DNA of 64,000 bases from JBHPCZ01 sp042573625 (lineage in GTDB: Bacteria; Desulfobacterota; Desulfobacteria; Desulfobacterales; UBA11574): assembly GCA_042573625.1 (NCBI GenBank), contig JBHPCZ010000004.1:1-64000 (forward strand). Reading direction: 5' to 3'. The notes beneath the pieces are model-generated. The model saw only the letters and a program-made list of their open reading frames with translations. It ran no database searches and had not been told where the DNA came from. Every line of letters begins with the position of its first letter. Positions within the stretch are counted from its first letter, which is position 1. Positions 53,306 to 62,332 of the stretch are shown here, one piece after another. The position numbers were made by a program, and so were the translations under genes.

Positions 53306-54533
53306 AAAGCAGTTTCACCGAGACTTCGGCACCCTTGACCAACCCTTCCGTGTTCATCCCTATTTCGATGAGACCATCCGCCTTCACCATGGTATTGATT
53401 AGGCCCGACTTGCCAAGGATCGGTTCTACCCAAAGGGCAGCATTTTGTTCAACAAACCGGACACGGATATAATCTATACGACCCTGTGCGGAGGACAAGT
53501 TTCTGCTGAGCCGGGCCGGGATTATCGATGGGCTTTTATGTTTCGATGAGCGCCCGCCGATATGCTCAATAAAGGGCCGAACAACAACATCAAAAACAAT
53601 CATGGCCGATACGACATGTCCGGGCAAACCCCAGAAGGCCTTGCTTTGAGCTTTGGCCAAAATGGTTGGCTTGCCGGGGCTTATCGGTATTCCGTGCACA
53701 AGGATATCCGCTTCAGGCAGGGCGCTGAGGGCTTCAATCGTATAATCGCGGGTTCCCACTGAACTTCCTCCTGAAATCAGAACCATGTCTGACCGAGCCA
53801 AAGCCTGCGTGCAGGTATTAAAAAGTGTATCAAAATCATCTTTAACAATGCCGTATGTCACCGGAATACCGCCGGCTTCTCTAACGAGGCCGGACAAGGT
53901 ATACGTATTGATATCACGAATCTGGCCGGGCCCGGGAATTTCATTGGCCGGGACAATCTCATCCCCCGTGGAAATGATTCCGATGACGGGATTTCTATAG
54001 ACCTTAACCGTTACTCTGCCAAATGCGGCCAGGAGTCCGGTTTCCTGGGGCCTGAGTTTCCGGCCGCAATCAAGAATGATATCGCCTTTCCTGAAGTCCT
54101 CACCCTTCTCCAGAATGTGCTGTCCCGGAGCGACACTCCGGTATACTTCAATGCTTGTTTTGTCGATGACTTCAGTGTGTTCAACCATCACGACGCTGTC
54201 TGAGCCCTCCGGCAACATCCCTCCGGTCGGCATCTTCGCGGCCTCACCGATTCCAACAGTAAATCCCGGCGCCGCTGCCATGGCAACAGACCCTTTGAGG
54301 GTAAGATACGCCGGATTTGCTTCGGATGCACCAAAGGTCGAGGCGGCACGGACGGCATACCCGTCCATCGTGGAGCGTGCGAAACCCGGAAGGTCGATGT
54401 CGGAAACAATGTCCTCGGCCAGAATTCTTCCGGTGGTTTCGGAGAGTTGAATCTCTTCCGTCGCAACCCGGTCAAAATCAGATGCATATTCGAGGACCCG
54501 GCCCAATTCGGTAACTTTAAAAAATTCTTTCAT
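53304..54533 (-). CDS. moeA: Molybdopterin molybdotransferase MoeA
   Basis: This 409-residue enzyme attaches molybdenum to adenylylated molybdopterin. Motifs are STMDGYAVRAASTFGAS, PTGGMLPEGSDSVVMVEHTE, QIRDINTYTLSGLV, ISGGSSVGTRDYT and GLPGHVVSAMIVFDV. The length is normal. It is paralogous to the MoeA part of the fusion at 51149. Two MoeA enzymes could serve Mo and W cofactors separately. The ribosome site is weak. Confidence 0.94.
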   Translation of the reverse strand: MKEFFKVTELGRVLEYASDFDRVATEEIQLSETTGRILAEDIVSDIDLPGFARSTMDGYAVRAASTFGASEANPAYLTLKGSVAMAAAPGFTVGIGEAAKMPTGGMLPEGSDSVVMVEHTEVIDKTSIEVYRSVAPGQHILEKGEDFRKGDIILDCGRKLRPQETGLLAAFGRVTVKVYRNPVIGIISTGDEIVPANEIPGPGQIRDINTYTLSGLVREAGGIPVTYGIVKDDFDTLFNTCTQALARSDMVLISGGSSVGTRDYTIEALSALPEADILVHGIPISPGKPTILAKAQSKAFWGLPGHVVSAMIVFDVVVRPFIEHIGGRSSKHKSPSIIPARLSRNLSSAQGRIDYIRVRFVEQNAALWVEPILGKSGLINTMVKADGLIEIGMNTEGLVKGAEVSVKLL

Positions 54534-54561
54534 ATTCTACAAGCGCTCTGTGGTTTAGGTT

Positions 54562-54739
54562 GAGACCTTTGAAAAACGCCCCCTTTTGCCCAATCCCGGT
54601 GCCTGCCCCGTGCAATGCGAAACCTATTTCACTGGGGTCAGGCTCAAATCTTAATCCTCGAAATGCTCAATGTATTCATGTGGTTAAGATTTTCACCTTC
54701 CGTGGCCTTGAACAAAATTGAACATTTTTCAAAGGTCTC
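54562..54739. repeat. Element G, copy G2 (178 bp)
   Basis: This copy has the same terminal inverted repeats as G1 and is flanked by GGTT on both sides (54558-54561 and 54740-54743). It carries about 37 extra bp near GTGCCTGCCCCGTGCAATGC, absent from G1. Confidence 0.85.
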
Positions 54740-54997
54740 GGTTGATCTTCAGAATATCTGTATCGGACTTTGTTGATACAAAATTGAAAAATCTTGTCCG
54801 TCAATAAAATAGCTGTTTTTAATACAATAGTCGATTATTTGTTATCACAAAGGTTATTTAAGTTCAAACGATTGAGAGGGTTTCATGATATATAATAAAG
54901 GAACTGTACTTAATGCCCGGTCCGGCACAAAGAGAAATTGCCGGAGAAGTGAGGATTGCTTGCAAATTTTTTGAAAGATAGTATATAATCGAGAACC

Positions 54998-56497
54998 ATG
55001 CCAGAGACCATAGATCCTCAAATACCTGCTCAGCGAGCAGCGGAACCCGATTTTCTGACCCAAACCCGGTTTGATGCGTTTGACCTGCCTGCAGAGGTTC
55101 TGTCCGGTATGGACGATATCGGCTTCACGTACTGCACTCCGATACAGGCGCAGGTCCTGCCCGTGTCTCTGGCCGGCAAGGATGTCGCCGGTCAGGCACA
55201 GACCGGCACCGGAAAGACGGCTGCCTTTCTGGTAACGATTTTCACCCGGCTTTTGGGCCTGCCCCGGCGGAAGGATGGCCTGCCGTCGGCCCTTATTGTC
55301 GCTCCCACCCGGGAACTGGCACTCCAGATCTGCGAAGAGGCCGAAATCCTGGGCCGTCATACGGGGTTGAGTATGGCCCAGGTCGTCGGCGGTGTTGACT
55401 ACCATAAACAGGCCGAGACCCTGCGTAAGGGCGTGGATATTGTTATCTGTACACCCGGTCGAGTCATCGATTATTTTAAACAGGGCATCTTCAAAACCGC
55501 CGGCATTAAAGTCGTTGTTGTTGATGAGGCCGACCGCCTTCTGGATCTTGGTTTTGCTAAAGACATGCGTTATATCCTGCGCAAGCTTCCCCATTATGAA
55601 ACCCGGCAGTCCATGCTTTTCTCAGCAACGCTTTCCTACCGTGTCCTGGAACTCACGTATGACTACATGAACCTGCCCGAGTTTGTTTCTGTTACACCCG
55701 AGGAAGTTACTGTTGAAGGAATTGAGCAGTCCCTGTTTCACGTCGGAACCGAACATAAGCTGCCCCTTCTTCTCGGTTTGCTGGCCAGAGAGGATTGGCG
55801 CCGGCTGCTTATCTTTGTGAACACCAGGGTCGGCGTGGATTGGCTTGCCAAAAAACTCAAAGGAAACGGCTGGCCCGCCGAGGGTATCACCGGCGATTTG
55901 CCTCAACGCAAACGATTCAGGCTGATGGAGGGGTTCAAAAATGGCCGAATCAAGATTCTGGTGGCGACCGACGTCGCATCCAGGGGCATTCACGTTGAGG
56001 ATATCAGCCATGTTATCAATTACGATTTGCCCCAGGATGCTGAGAACTACATTCACAGGATCGGGCGAACTGCCCGGGCGGGAAAGACCGGCAGGGCGCT
56101 TTCTCTGGCGTGCGAAAAATATGTTTTTCATCTCGAACTTATTGAGGAGATGTTGGGATATAAGATCCCGATAATATGGCCGGAAGATGACTGGTTGGTA
56201 GCGGATAAATCCCGAACCATACCCGCCGAACGAAAACAGAGGGGGAGGAAACCTGTGCGACGGCGACCTTCCAGACCCGGGGAAAAGCGACCCTTCCAAA
56301 GAAAATCAGAAAAAAAGCCATTGAAAAAAGCTGGACCAAGATCGGTCCCCGGCGCTTTTTTTGGTTTTGCTCCTGAGCCAAAACCCAAAACCAAGTCAGA
56401 CCCGCTATTAAAGCAGAAAGAATCCACTGGACAAAAAAGAAGGCGTCGGCCCAAAAAGAAGAGCCCCGACCCAAACGGTGACGTCTCTACCCAATAG
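54998..56497 (+). CDS. DEAD-box RNA helicase
   Basis: This 499-residue cytoplasmic helicase has the Q motif (FTYCTPIQAQ), Walker A AQTGTGKT, PTRELALQI, TPGRVIDYF, DEAD in VVDEADRLLD, SATLSYR, ATDVASRGIHV and HRIGRTARAG. A basic, Lys/Arg/Pro-rich C-terminal tail of about 80 residues may bind RNA. It belongs to the RhlB/RhlE group and should unwind RNA in ribosome assembly or decay. Its start has only a weak ribosome site. Confidence 0.92.
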   Translation: MPETIDPQIPAQRAAEPDFLTQTRFDAFDLPAEVLSGMDDIGFTYCTPIQAQVLPVSLAGKDVAGQAQTGTGKTAAFLVTIFTRLLGLPRRKDGLPSALIVAPTRELALQICEEAEILGRHTGLSMAQVVGGVDYHKQAETLRKGVDIVICTPGRVIDYFKQGIFKTAGIKVVVVDEADRLLDLGFAKDMRYILRKLPHYETRQSMLFSATLSYRVLELTYDYMNLPEFVSVTPEEVTVEGIEQSLFHVGTEHKLPLLLGLLAREDWRRLLIFVNTRVGVDWLAKKLKGNGWPAEGITGDLPQRKRFRLMEGFKNGRIKILVATDVASRGIHVEDISHVINYDLPQDAENYIHRIGRTARAGKTGRALSLACEKYVFHLELIEEMLGYKIPIIWPEDDWLVADKSRTIPAERKQRGRKPVRRRPSRPGEKRPFQRKSEKKPLKKAGPRSVPGAFFGFAPEPKPKTKSDPLLKQKESTGQKRRRRPKKKSPDPNGDVSTQ

Positions 56498-56520
56498 AAA
56501 CCTGTCAGATAGTAGAGGCA

Positions 56521-56670
56521 GTTTCAAAACCTCCCGTTCGCGAAAACTTTAAATTTTGGCTAACGCCCTCAAACAGTTGCAAATTTTTATCCGCCTCAGG
56601 CGGATTAACGCTCCGCTTCGCTAAGAACTTTTGAGCAAAATTGTCAAAAGGCTTCACCATGAGTCAGTTC
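56521..56670. repeat. Element F, copy F2 (diverged)
   Basis: This imperfect palindrome has the same style as F1: AAATTTTGGCTAAC at left against GAGCAAAATTGTC at right, CGCTTCGCTAAG words, and a tip TCCGCCTCAGGCGGA. The match to F1 is partial. Confidence 0.5.
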
Positions 56671-56734
56671 CCACGGGGATCCCTCATGGGATATAATACC
56701 AGAGGCTTTATAAAGATTTTCGGAGGTGGTTAAC

Positions 56735-59700
56735 ATGTCCACTAAAAGAAAAATCAGCATATCCACGGCGTATCTTTACAGCATGTTATTGATAACGGTG
56801 TTGTCAATTCTAATTGTTGGATATTTATGGATATCTTATGTGTCGAACAGGTTTGCAGCGGAATCTGACGCCCTAAAAACAGAATATATTGAATTTCACG
56901 AATCAATGGTGAAAAACGAAGTCGAAAAAGTCATTGATTTCATATCATACAAACATTCTCAGGTCGAAGCGCGGCTGAAACAAGACATAAAAAATCGCAC
57001 ATATGAAGCATATGAAATCGCAATGAATATTTACAAGGAAAATAAAGGCGATAAGAGCAGCTCGGAAATAGAAAAGATGGCAAAAGACGCGCTGAGGCCG
57101 ATTCGGTTTAACAACGGCCGGGGATACTTTTTTGCGACAGAGTTAAATGGCGTAGAGCGATTATTTGCCGACCGTCCGGAGCTTGAAGGAAAAAATTTAA
57201 TCGGAATGCAGGATACAAAAGGAAAGTTCGTTATCAAAGATATGATTGATATCGTGAAGGATAGAACGGAAGATTTTTACGAGTACACCTGGACAAAACC
57301 GAATGCGAAAGGAAAGGATTTTCCGAAAATCGCATTTGTTAAGCATTTTGAGCCGTTTGACTGGTTTATCGGAACCGGTGAATATCTTGACGATGTGGAC
57401 GAAGATATTCAAAAAGAGGTCCTAAACAGGATTGAGCAAATCAGATTTGGTAAAAATGGATATATTTTTGCGGGTTCGTGGGACGGGCTCACTCTGTCAG
57501 GGCCGGCCAAAGGGAAAAATATGTATGATGTGACAGACGCCAATGGCGTGAAAATCGTTCAGAAACTCATCGCTTATGCAAAAACGGGCGGCGGATTTGT
57601 TCGTTACGTTATGCCTGGGTTGGACGGGAAAAAGAGTGCGCCCAAGATAAGTTACGCTGATGGAATAAATGCGTGGAAATGGTATGTCGGCGCAGGTGTA
57701 TATATTGATGAGATAGATCAGGTCATTGCGAAAAAGAAAATCCAGCTGCAAGAAGAGGTGAGATTTCAGGTTCTAAAGATTACAGCAACCTTAATTGCCC
57801 TGATTGTTTTCACGACGATTATTGGGAAATTCACTTCGAGCAAAGCAAAAAAGAGTTTCGAAGTATTCTTGTCATTTTTTGAAAAGGCGGCGGCCGAATC
57901 TGCAAGTATTGATGAGAATGAAGTATATTTCTCGGAATTTTCAAAGTTGGCGAGTTCTGCGAACCAGATGGTTGCTGACCGAAAACACTCCGAGACGGCC
58001 CTGAAAGAGAGCGAAGAGCGCTTGAGGAGTTTCTACGATGCTGCCTTTGAAGGGATTGCCATTACCGAGCAAGGCAAGTTTATCGATTTGAACAGCCGTT
58101 TTGCCGAAATTTTTGGGTATGAATATGATGAGTTGATTGGAAGAGCGGTCATGGAGCTGGTTGCCGAGGAGGATCGAGAGCTGGTGTCAGGGCATATCCG
58201 TTCAGACTTCCAAGAACCGTATGAACACAAGGCGCTTCATAAAGACGGTTCGATACTTTTCGTTGAAGTTCAGGGACGGCAGGCGCAATTCCACGGACGC
58301 CCGGTTAGAGTAACGGCCATTCATGACATCTCTGAACGAAAACGGTCCGAGAATGCCATAAGGGAGAGTGAAAATAAATTCCGGACTCTGTTTGAATTTG
58401 CTCCTGATGTGTATTACCTGCACGATATGAACGGCCATTTCATAGATGGAAATAAAACTGCTGAAAACCTGCTCGGATATAAAAAAGAAGAATTAATTGG
58501 GAAAAATTTATTTGAACTGGATCTGCTCAGCGAAGAGGGACTGAAAAAAGCTGCTGAAAATATAGCCGAAAATTTAGCGGGAAAACTTACAGGTCCTGAT
58601 GAGTATATTTTAAAAGACAAGTTTGGTCGTCAGATTGTAGTAGAGATAAGAGCTATTCCCATAGATTACGGCGGTCAAAATGTTGTCTTGGGAATTGCGC
58701 GGGATATCTCGGAACGAAAGCGCGCGGAGGAGGAACGAAAGCGCCTGGAGACCCAACTTGCGCAAGCCCAAAAAATGGAATCCATCGGCACGTTGGCCGG
58801 GGGCGTTGCCCATGACTTCAACAACATTCTTTCGCCCATCATCCTGCACACGGAGATGATGTTGGAGGATACGCCGGCAGAAAATCCGCTCCGGCTTAAT
58901 TTAGAGGAAATTCACAGTGCCAGTATGCGAGCGAGAGATCTGATCAAACAGATCCTTACGTTCAGCCGTCAGACCGAGAAAGAGAGAATCCCTTTAATAC
59001 TCGACTCAATCATCAGGGAAGCGATTAAAATGCTGAGGTCCTCTTTGCCTTCGACAGTTGAAATACGCCAGAACATAGAAAGCGGCGTGGGGCCGGTCCT
59101 GGCGGATCCGACCCAGATCCATCAGATCATGCTGAATCTATGCACAAACGCTGCGCATGCCATGCGAGAGAAGGGTGGAATATTGGAAGCCAGTTTGGTT
59201 GATGTGGATTTAAATCCGGAGGACACGGCCCACATCCCTGACTTGGAGCCGGGGCAATACGTAAAGTTGACCGTGAGTGATACCGGTGCCGGAATGGAGA
59301 GCAGTGTCAAGGAACGGATTTTCGAACCGTATTTCACGACAAAGGAAAAGGGTGAAGGGACAGGCCTCGGTCTTTCCGTGGTTCATGGAATTGCAAAGAG
59401 CTATAATGGAGCGATCTTGGTGGATAGTGAACCGGGCAAAGGCACTACCTTTCAGATATTCCTCCCTCAGACGAAAAGGCGCATATCATCAAAATCAGCA
59501 AGCGCGGTTCAATATTCCGGAGGAAACGAGAGGGTGCTGTTGATTGATGATGAGCGGAGCATGTTAACCGCTTTACAACAGATGCTGGAGCGTCTGGGAT
59601 ACACCGTTGATGCCCGGATGAACGGCGTTGAAGCGCTGGAGATTTTTCGAGCGGATCCCGGCGAATTCGATCTGATCATCACGGACTATACGATGCCCGA

Positions 59701-59896
59701 AGTCACCGGTGCGGATTTGGCCAGGGAGGTTATGGGTATCCGACCTGATATTCCGGTGATATTGTGTACCGGTTATAGCGATCAGATGGATGAAGAGAAG
59801 TCGAAAGCGATGGGTATCCGGGCATTTGTAATGAAGCCGATTGTAATGGGTGAAATGGCTGAAACCATCCGGAAAGTGATCGAGAATGACACATAG
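56735..59896 (+). CDS. Hybrid sensor histidine kinase (double Cache, two PAS, receiver)
   Basis: This 1053-residue kinase has TM1 (about 15-35), two Cache-type extracytoplasmic domains in series (about 90-225 and 230-345, each with an FVKHFEPFDWFIGTGEY- or INAWKWYVGAGVY-type ending), TM2 (about 350-370), two PAS domains (about 430-545 and 555-670), HisKA with the phosphorylated His in GGVAHDFNNIL, a HATPase domain (NLCTNAAHAM, GTGLGLSVVHG) and a receiver domain with its Asp in LIITDYTMP. The ATG at 56735 has GGAGG before it; GTG 56726 is less likely. The NtrC-type regulator 18 bp downstream is its probable partner. The ligand is unknown; Cache domains bind small organic acids or amines. Confidence 0.93.
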   Translation: MSTKRKISISTAYLYSMLLITVLSILIVGYLWISYVSNRFAAESDALKTEYIEFHESMVKNEVEKVIDFISYKHSQVEARLKQDIKNRTYEAYEIAMNIYKENKGDKSSSEIEKMAKDALRPIRFNNGRGYFFATELNGVERLFADRPELEGKNLIGMQDTKGKFVIKDMIDIVKDRTEDFYEYTWTKPNAKGKDFPKIAFVKHFEPFDWFIGTGEYLDDVDEDIQKEVLNRIEQIRFGKNGYIFAGSWDGLTLSGPAKGKNMYDVTDANGVKIVQKLIAYAKTGGGFVRYVMPGLDGKKSAPKISYADGINAWKWYVGAGVYIDEIDQVIAKKKIQLQEEVRFQVLKITATLIALIVFTTIIGKFTSSKAKKSFEVFLSFFEKAAAESASIDENEVYFSEFSKLASSANQMVADRKHSETALKESEERLRSFYDAAFEGIAITEQGKFIDLNSRFAEIFGYEYDELIGRAVMELVAEEDRELVSGHIRSDFQEPYEHKALHKDGSILFVEVQGRQAQFHGRPVRVTAIHDISERKRSENAIRESENKFRTLFEFAPDVYYLHDMNGHFIDGNKTAENLLGYKKEELIGKNLFELDLLSEEGLKKAAENIAENLAGKLTGPDEYILKDKFGRQIVVEIRAIPIDYGGQNVVLGIARDISERKRAEEERKRLETQLAQAQKMESIGTLAGGVAHDFNNILSPIILHTEMMLEDTPAENPLRLNLEEIHSASMRARDLIKQILTFSRQTEKERIPLILDSIIREAIKMLRSSLPSTVEIRQNIESGVGPVLADPTQIHQIMLNLCTNAAHAMREKGGILEASLVDVDLNPEDTAHIPDLEPGQYVKLTVSDTGAGMESSVKERIFEPYFTTKEKGEGTGLGLSVVHGIAKSYNGAILVDSEPGKGTTFQIFLPQTKRRISSKSASAVQYSGGNERVLLIDDERSMLTALQQMLERLGYTVDARMNGVEALEIFRADPGEFDLIITDYTMPEVTGADLAREVMGIRPDIPVILCTGYSDQMDEEKSKAMGIRAFVMKPIVMGEMAETIRKVIENDT

Positions 59897-59914
59897 GCTA
59901 TAGGGTGAAACCCA

Positions 59915-61324
59915 ATGGCAAATATTTTGATCATCGATGATGACAGAGCGATTTGCAAAGCCCTGGTGGGTGTGGTGAGCCGTATCGGGTATGATGCGGC
60001 ATATGCCGTCACGTTGAAAGAGGGCCTCAATATGGTTTCTTCAGGTCTGTATGATGTTGTATTTCTTGACGTTCGCCTGCCGGATGGAAATGGTTTGGAT
60101 GCGTTGCCGGAGATCCGGCGCAGTTCCTCGTCACCTGAGGTGATTATTATCACCGGAGAGGGAGATCCGGACGGGGCCGAACTGGCCATCAAGAGCGGCG
60201 CCTGGGACTATATTGAAAAGCCGCTTTCTATAGAGGTGATGACCCTGCCACTCATGCGCGCGCTCCAATACCGGGACGAAAAGCGAATCAAAAAACCTCC
60301 TGTGGCGATAAAGCGGGAACGTATTATCGGTGATAGCCCGGAGATGAAGCACTGTCTTGACCTCCTGGTTCAGGCAGCACAAAGCGATGCCGGTGTTCTC
60401 ATTACCGGTGAGACAGGAACCGGAAAAGAATTGTTTGCAAATGCGATCCATGAAAACAGTATCCGTTGCAGCCATAATTTTGTGGTTGTGGATTGCGCCG
60501 CCCTGCCAAAAACGCTGGTTGAAAGTGTGCTTTTCGGCCATGAAAAAGGGGCATTTACGGGTGCTGACAGGACCACCGAGGGCCTTGTCAAGCAGGCAGA
60601 CGGCGGGACGCTTTTCTTGGATGAAGTGGGCGAACTCCCCATGTCTATACAGAGGTCTTTTCTCAGAGTGCTTCAGGAACGCCGTTTCAGGCCTGTCGGC
60701 GGCAGAAGGGAGATCGAAAGTGATTTCAGGCTAATTGCAGCGACCCATCGTGACCTTGACCAGGCGGTGCAGGATGGAAAATTCCGGCAAGATCTTCTGT
60801 TCCGCATCCGCTCCATTGTCATTGAGCTGCCCCCATTAAGAGAACGCGCCAAAGATATTAAACAACTTGCCATGTACTTTATGACAAAATTTTGTGACCG
60901 TTACGAAACAGCGACCAAAGGTTTTTCTCCGGAGTTTAACGAGGCCCTTGCTGTGTATGCGTGGCCGGGGAATGTCCGGGAGTTGGATAGCTGCCTGAAG
61001 AGCATATTAACCACAGCAGGCGATGCGCCGATCCTTTACCCGAAGCATCTGCCCACTTATATTCGAGCCAAAATGGCGCGGGAATCGGTGGGGAAGAAAG
61101 ATAAACGCACAAGAGAACAGGAAAAGAAGGGCAGCAGCGCCGAAACCTTGGAAAAGTTCAAGGATTTTCGAGCCATGACCTTGGGTGAGGCGGAAAAGGC
61201 GTATTTGCGAAACCTTATGCCCCTGACCCAGTGGAACATCCCAGCGGCCTGCCAGATGTCCGGCCTTTCTCGGCCCCGATTATATGCCCTCCTGAAGAAA
61301 CACGAGATCACCAGAACGCGATAA
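59915..61324 (+). CDS. Sigma-54-dependent response regulator (NtrC family)
   Basis: This 469-residue regulator has a receiver (about 1-120, with IDDDRAICKA, Asp in VVFLDVRLPDG and Lys in IEKPL), an AAA+ domain (about 140-380: GETGTGKELFANAIH, GAFTGA in HEKGAFTGADR, GTLFLDEVGELP) and a C-terminal Fis-type helix-turn-helix (NIPAACQMSGLSRPRLYALL). GAFTGA means it can contact sigma-54. The kinase upstream is the likely phosphodonor. The gene is followed by a probable sigma-54 promoter and operator array at 61662-61833. Confidence 0.94.
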   Translation: MANILIIDDDRAICKALVGVVSRIGYDAAYAVTLKEGLNMVSSGLYDVVFLDVRLPDGNGLDALPEIRRSSSSPEVIIITGEGDPDGAELAIKSGAWDYIEKPLSIEVMTLPLMRALQYRDEKRIKKPPVAIKRERIIGDSPEMKHCLDLLVQAAQSDAGVLITGETGTGKELFANAIHENSIRCSHNFVVVDCAALPKTLVESVLFGHEKGAFTGADRTTEGLVKQADGGTLFLDEVGELPMSIQRSFLRVLQERRFRPVGGRREIESDFRLIAATHRDLDQAVQDGKFRQDLLFRIRSIVIELPPLRERAKDIKQLAMYFMTKFCDRYETATKGFSPEFNEALAVYAWPGNVRELDSCLKSILTTAGDAPILYPKHLPTYIRAKMARESVGKKDKRTREQEKKGSSAETLEKFKDFRAMTLGEAEKAYLRNLMPLTQWNIPAACQMSGLSRPRLYALLKKHEITRTR

Positions 61325-61337
61325 CCCCACCTTATTT

Positions 61338-61507
61338 AGTGTCCATCCATAAATGGTCTTTTTGCCCAATCTCTGCGTTACGCTCAAAAAACAATCCTCG
61401 GAATATAACACATATGCACCCCAAGGGCATTTCCTGCGGGGCACCTGCGGTTATTTTTTTCGCATGCCTTGATATAGAACAAAAATCCTCATTTCTGGAT
61501 GGACACT
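61338..61507. repeat. Element D (170-bp MITE-like element)
   Basis: Terminal inverted repeats AGTGTCCATCCATAAATG and CATTTCTGGATGGACACT match over 18 bp with one mismatch and are flanked by ATTT on both sides. The interior has no ORF. It lies between the response-regulator gene and repeat B4. Confidence 0.75.
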
Positions 61508-61512
61508 ATTTA

Positions 61513-61650
61513 GCTGTGCCCTAAACCCTCCACCTCTGGTGGAAGACCTGGAGAGGTTCGACCGATCCGGGGTGCTCCGGTCAGAGCGGCATCACTCCAC
61601 CGGTGTGTTGAATATCGAATATCCAGTGTCGAATAAGGAGTGCTCACTTC
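61513..61650 (+). repeat. Repeat B, copy B4 (truncated)
   Basis: Only the head (GCCCTAAACCCTCCACCTCT, GGTTCGACCGATCCGGGGTG) and the first GAATATCGAATATCCAGTG words are present. The tail of the family is missing, and the operator array begins shortly after. Confidence 0.72.
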
Positions 61651-61661
61651 AGGCGAGGCGG

Positions 61662-61720
61662 TGTCTTGAAATACAAGACAATGTCTTGTATTTCAAGAAT
61701 CTGTCTTGTTTTATCAGACA
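61662..61720 (+). promoter_or_regulatory. Three tandem operator dyads, 20-bp period
   Basis: TGTCTTG-N5-CAAGACA (61662-61680) is perfect. The same dyad follows at 61682-61700 (TGTCTTG-N5-CAAGAAT) and 61702-61720 (TGTCTTG-N5-TCAGACA). The starts are exactly 20 bp apart, so all three lie on the same face of the helix. The last is about 100 bp upstream of a sigma-54 promoter, the usual place for NtrC-type enhancer sites. Confidence 0.75.
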
Positions 61721-61817
61721 GATCCTAAAGATCCCCCCAACACTTCCGCCGGCTTCATTCTATTTAACATATTGGTAATATTTAAGATCAATCCAGTTAT
61801 TCCCTCCAGTCACTTTT

Positions 61818-61833
61818 TGGCATGGTTTTTGAT
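61818..61833 (+). promoter_or_regulatory. Probable sigma-54 promoter (-24/-12)
   Basis: TGGCATGGTTTTTGAT aligns without gaps to the TGGCACG-N4-TTGCW consensus, with mismatches at C6 and C15. It stands 52 bp before the ATG of the gene at 61886. Confidence 0.62.
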
Positions 61834-61885
61834 GTAGCTAAGTAAAAGACCTTCCATCTTTGGAAGAAACGGAGAAAAAGGAAAA

Positions 61886-62332
61886 ATGAAACTGCTTTTA
61901 TACGCGGAGGAGACGAACAGGGCCGGCCTTCGGCTACAGCGGATGCTTGAAATATTCGAGATGGGAATCGATATCAAGGTTTACCGGACGATCGACAGCC
62001 TCGCTCACGGTCTTCTCCAGCCGGACATTTCTTATGATGGGACCATTGCCGTACTGTTGGCTCACAGCAAAAAAGAGCTCCAGTCCCTGCTTTCCATTCG
62101 AGACTTAATCACGGATGTTCGGGTCATTATGGTGTTGCCGGACCGGGAAGACGATACGATTAAAAAAGGCTTTTTGCTGTATCCGCGCCTGGTGACCTAT
62201 GTGGATGGAGATTTTGTTCTCATCGCCGCTGTGTTGAAAAAGATGATTGCACGCATAAATTCGAACAAAAAACATGTAGGTTTTTTTGAGGAGTCTGGAG
62301 GATGTTCAGATGACATGCAAACCAGCACATGA
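61886..62332 (+). CDS. Receiver-like small protein, phospho-acceptor not evident
   Basis: This 148-residue cytoplasmic protein has the alternating strand-helix layout of a response-regulator receiver (MKLLLYAEETNRAGLRLQRM, then DGTIAVLLAHSKKEL and VIMVLPDREDDTI with YPRLVTYVDGDF), but I do not see the acidic pocket or a clear phosphorylatable Asp. AAAAGGAAAA precedes the ATG. It lies behind the probable sigma-54 promoter and overlaps the next PAS kinase gene by 23 bp, so it is likely an adaptor or pseudo-receiver of that kinase. Confidence 0.6.
   Translation: MKLLLYAEETNRAGLRLQRMLEIFEMGIDIKVYRTIDSLAHGLLQPDISYDGTIAVLLAHSKKELQSLLSIRDLITDVRVIMVLPDREDDTIKKGFLLYPRLVTYVDGDFVLIAAVLKKMIARINSNKKHVGFFEESGGCSDDMQTST

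Noticed and set aside
54854..55594. Minus-strand open frame of 246 codons
   Set aside because: It overlaps the DEAD-box helicase gene in antisense; the helicase motifs are decisive.
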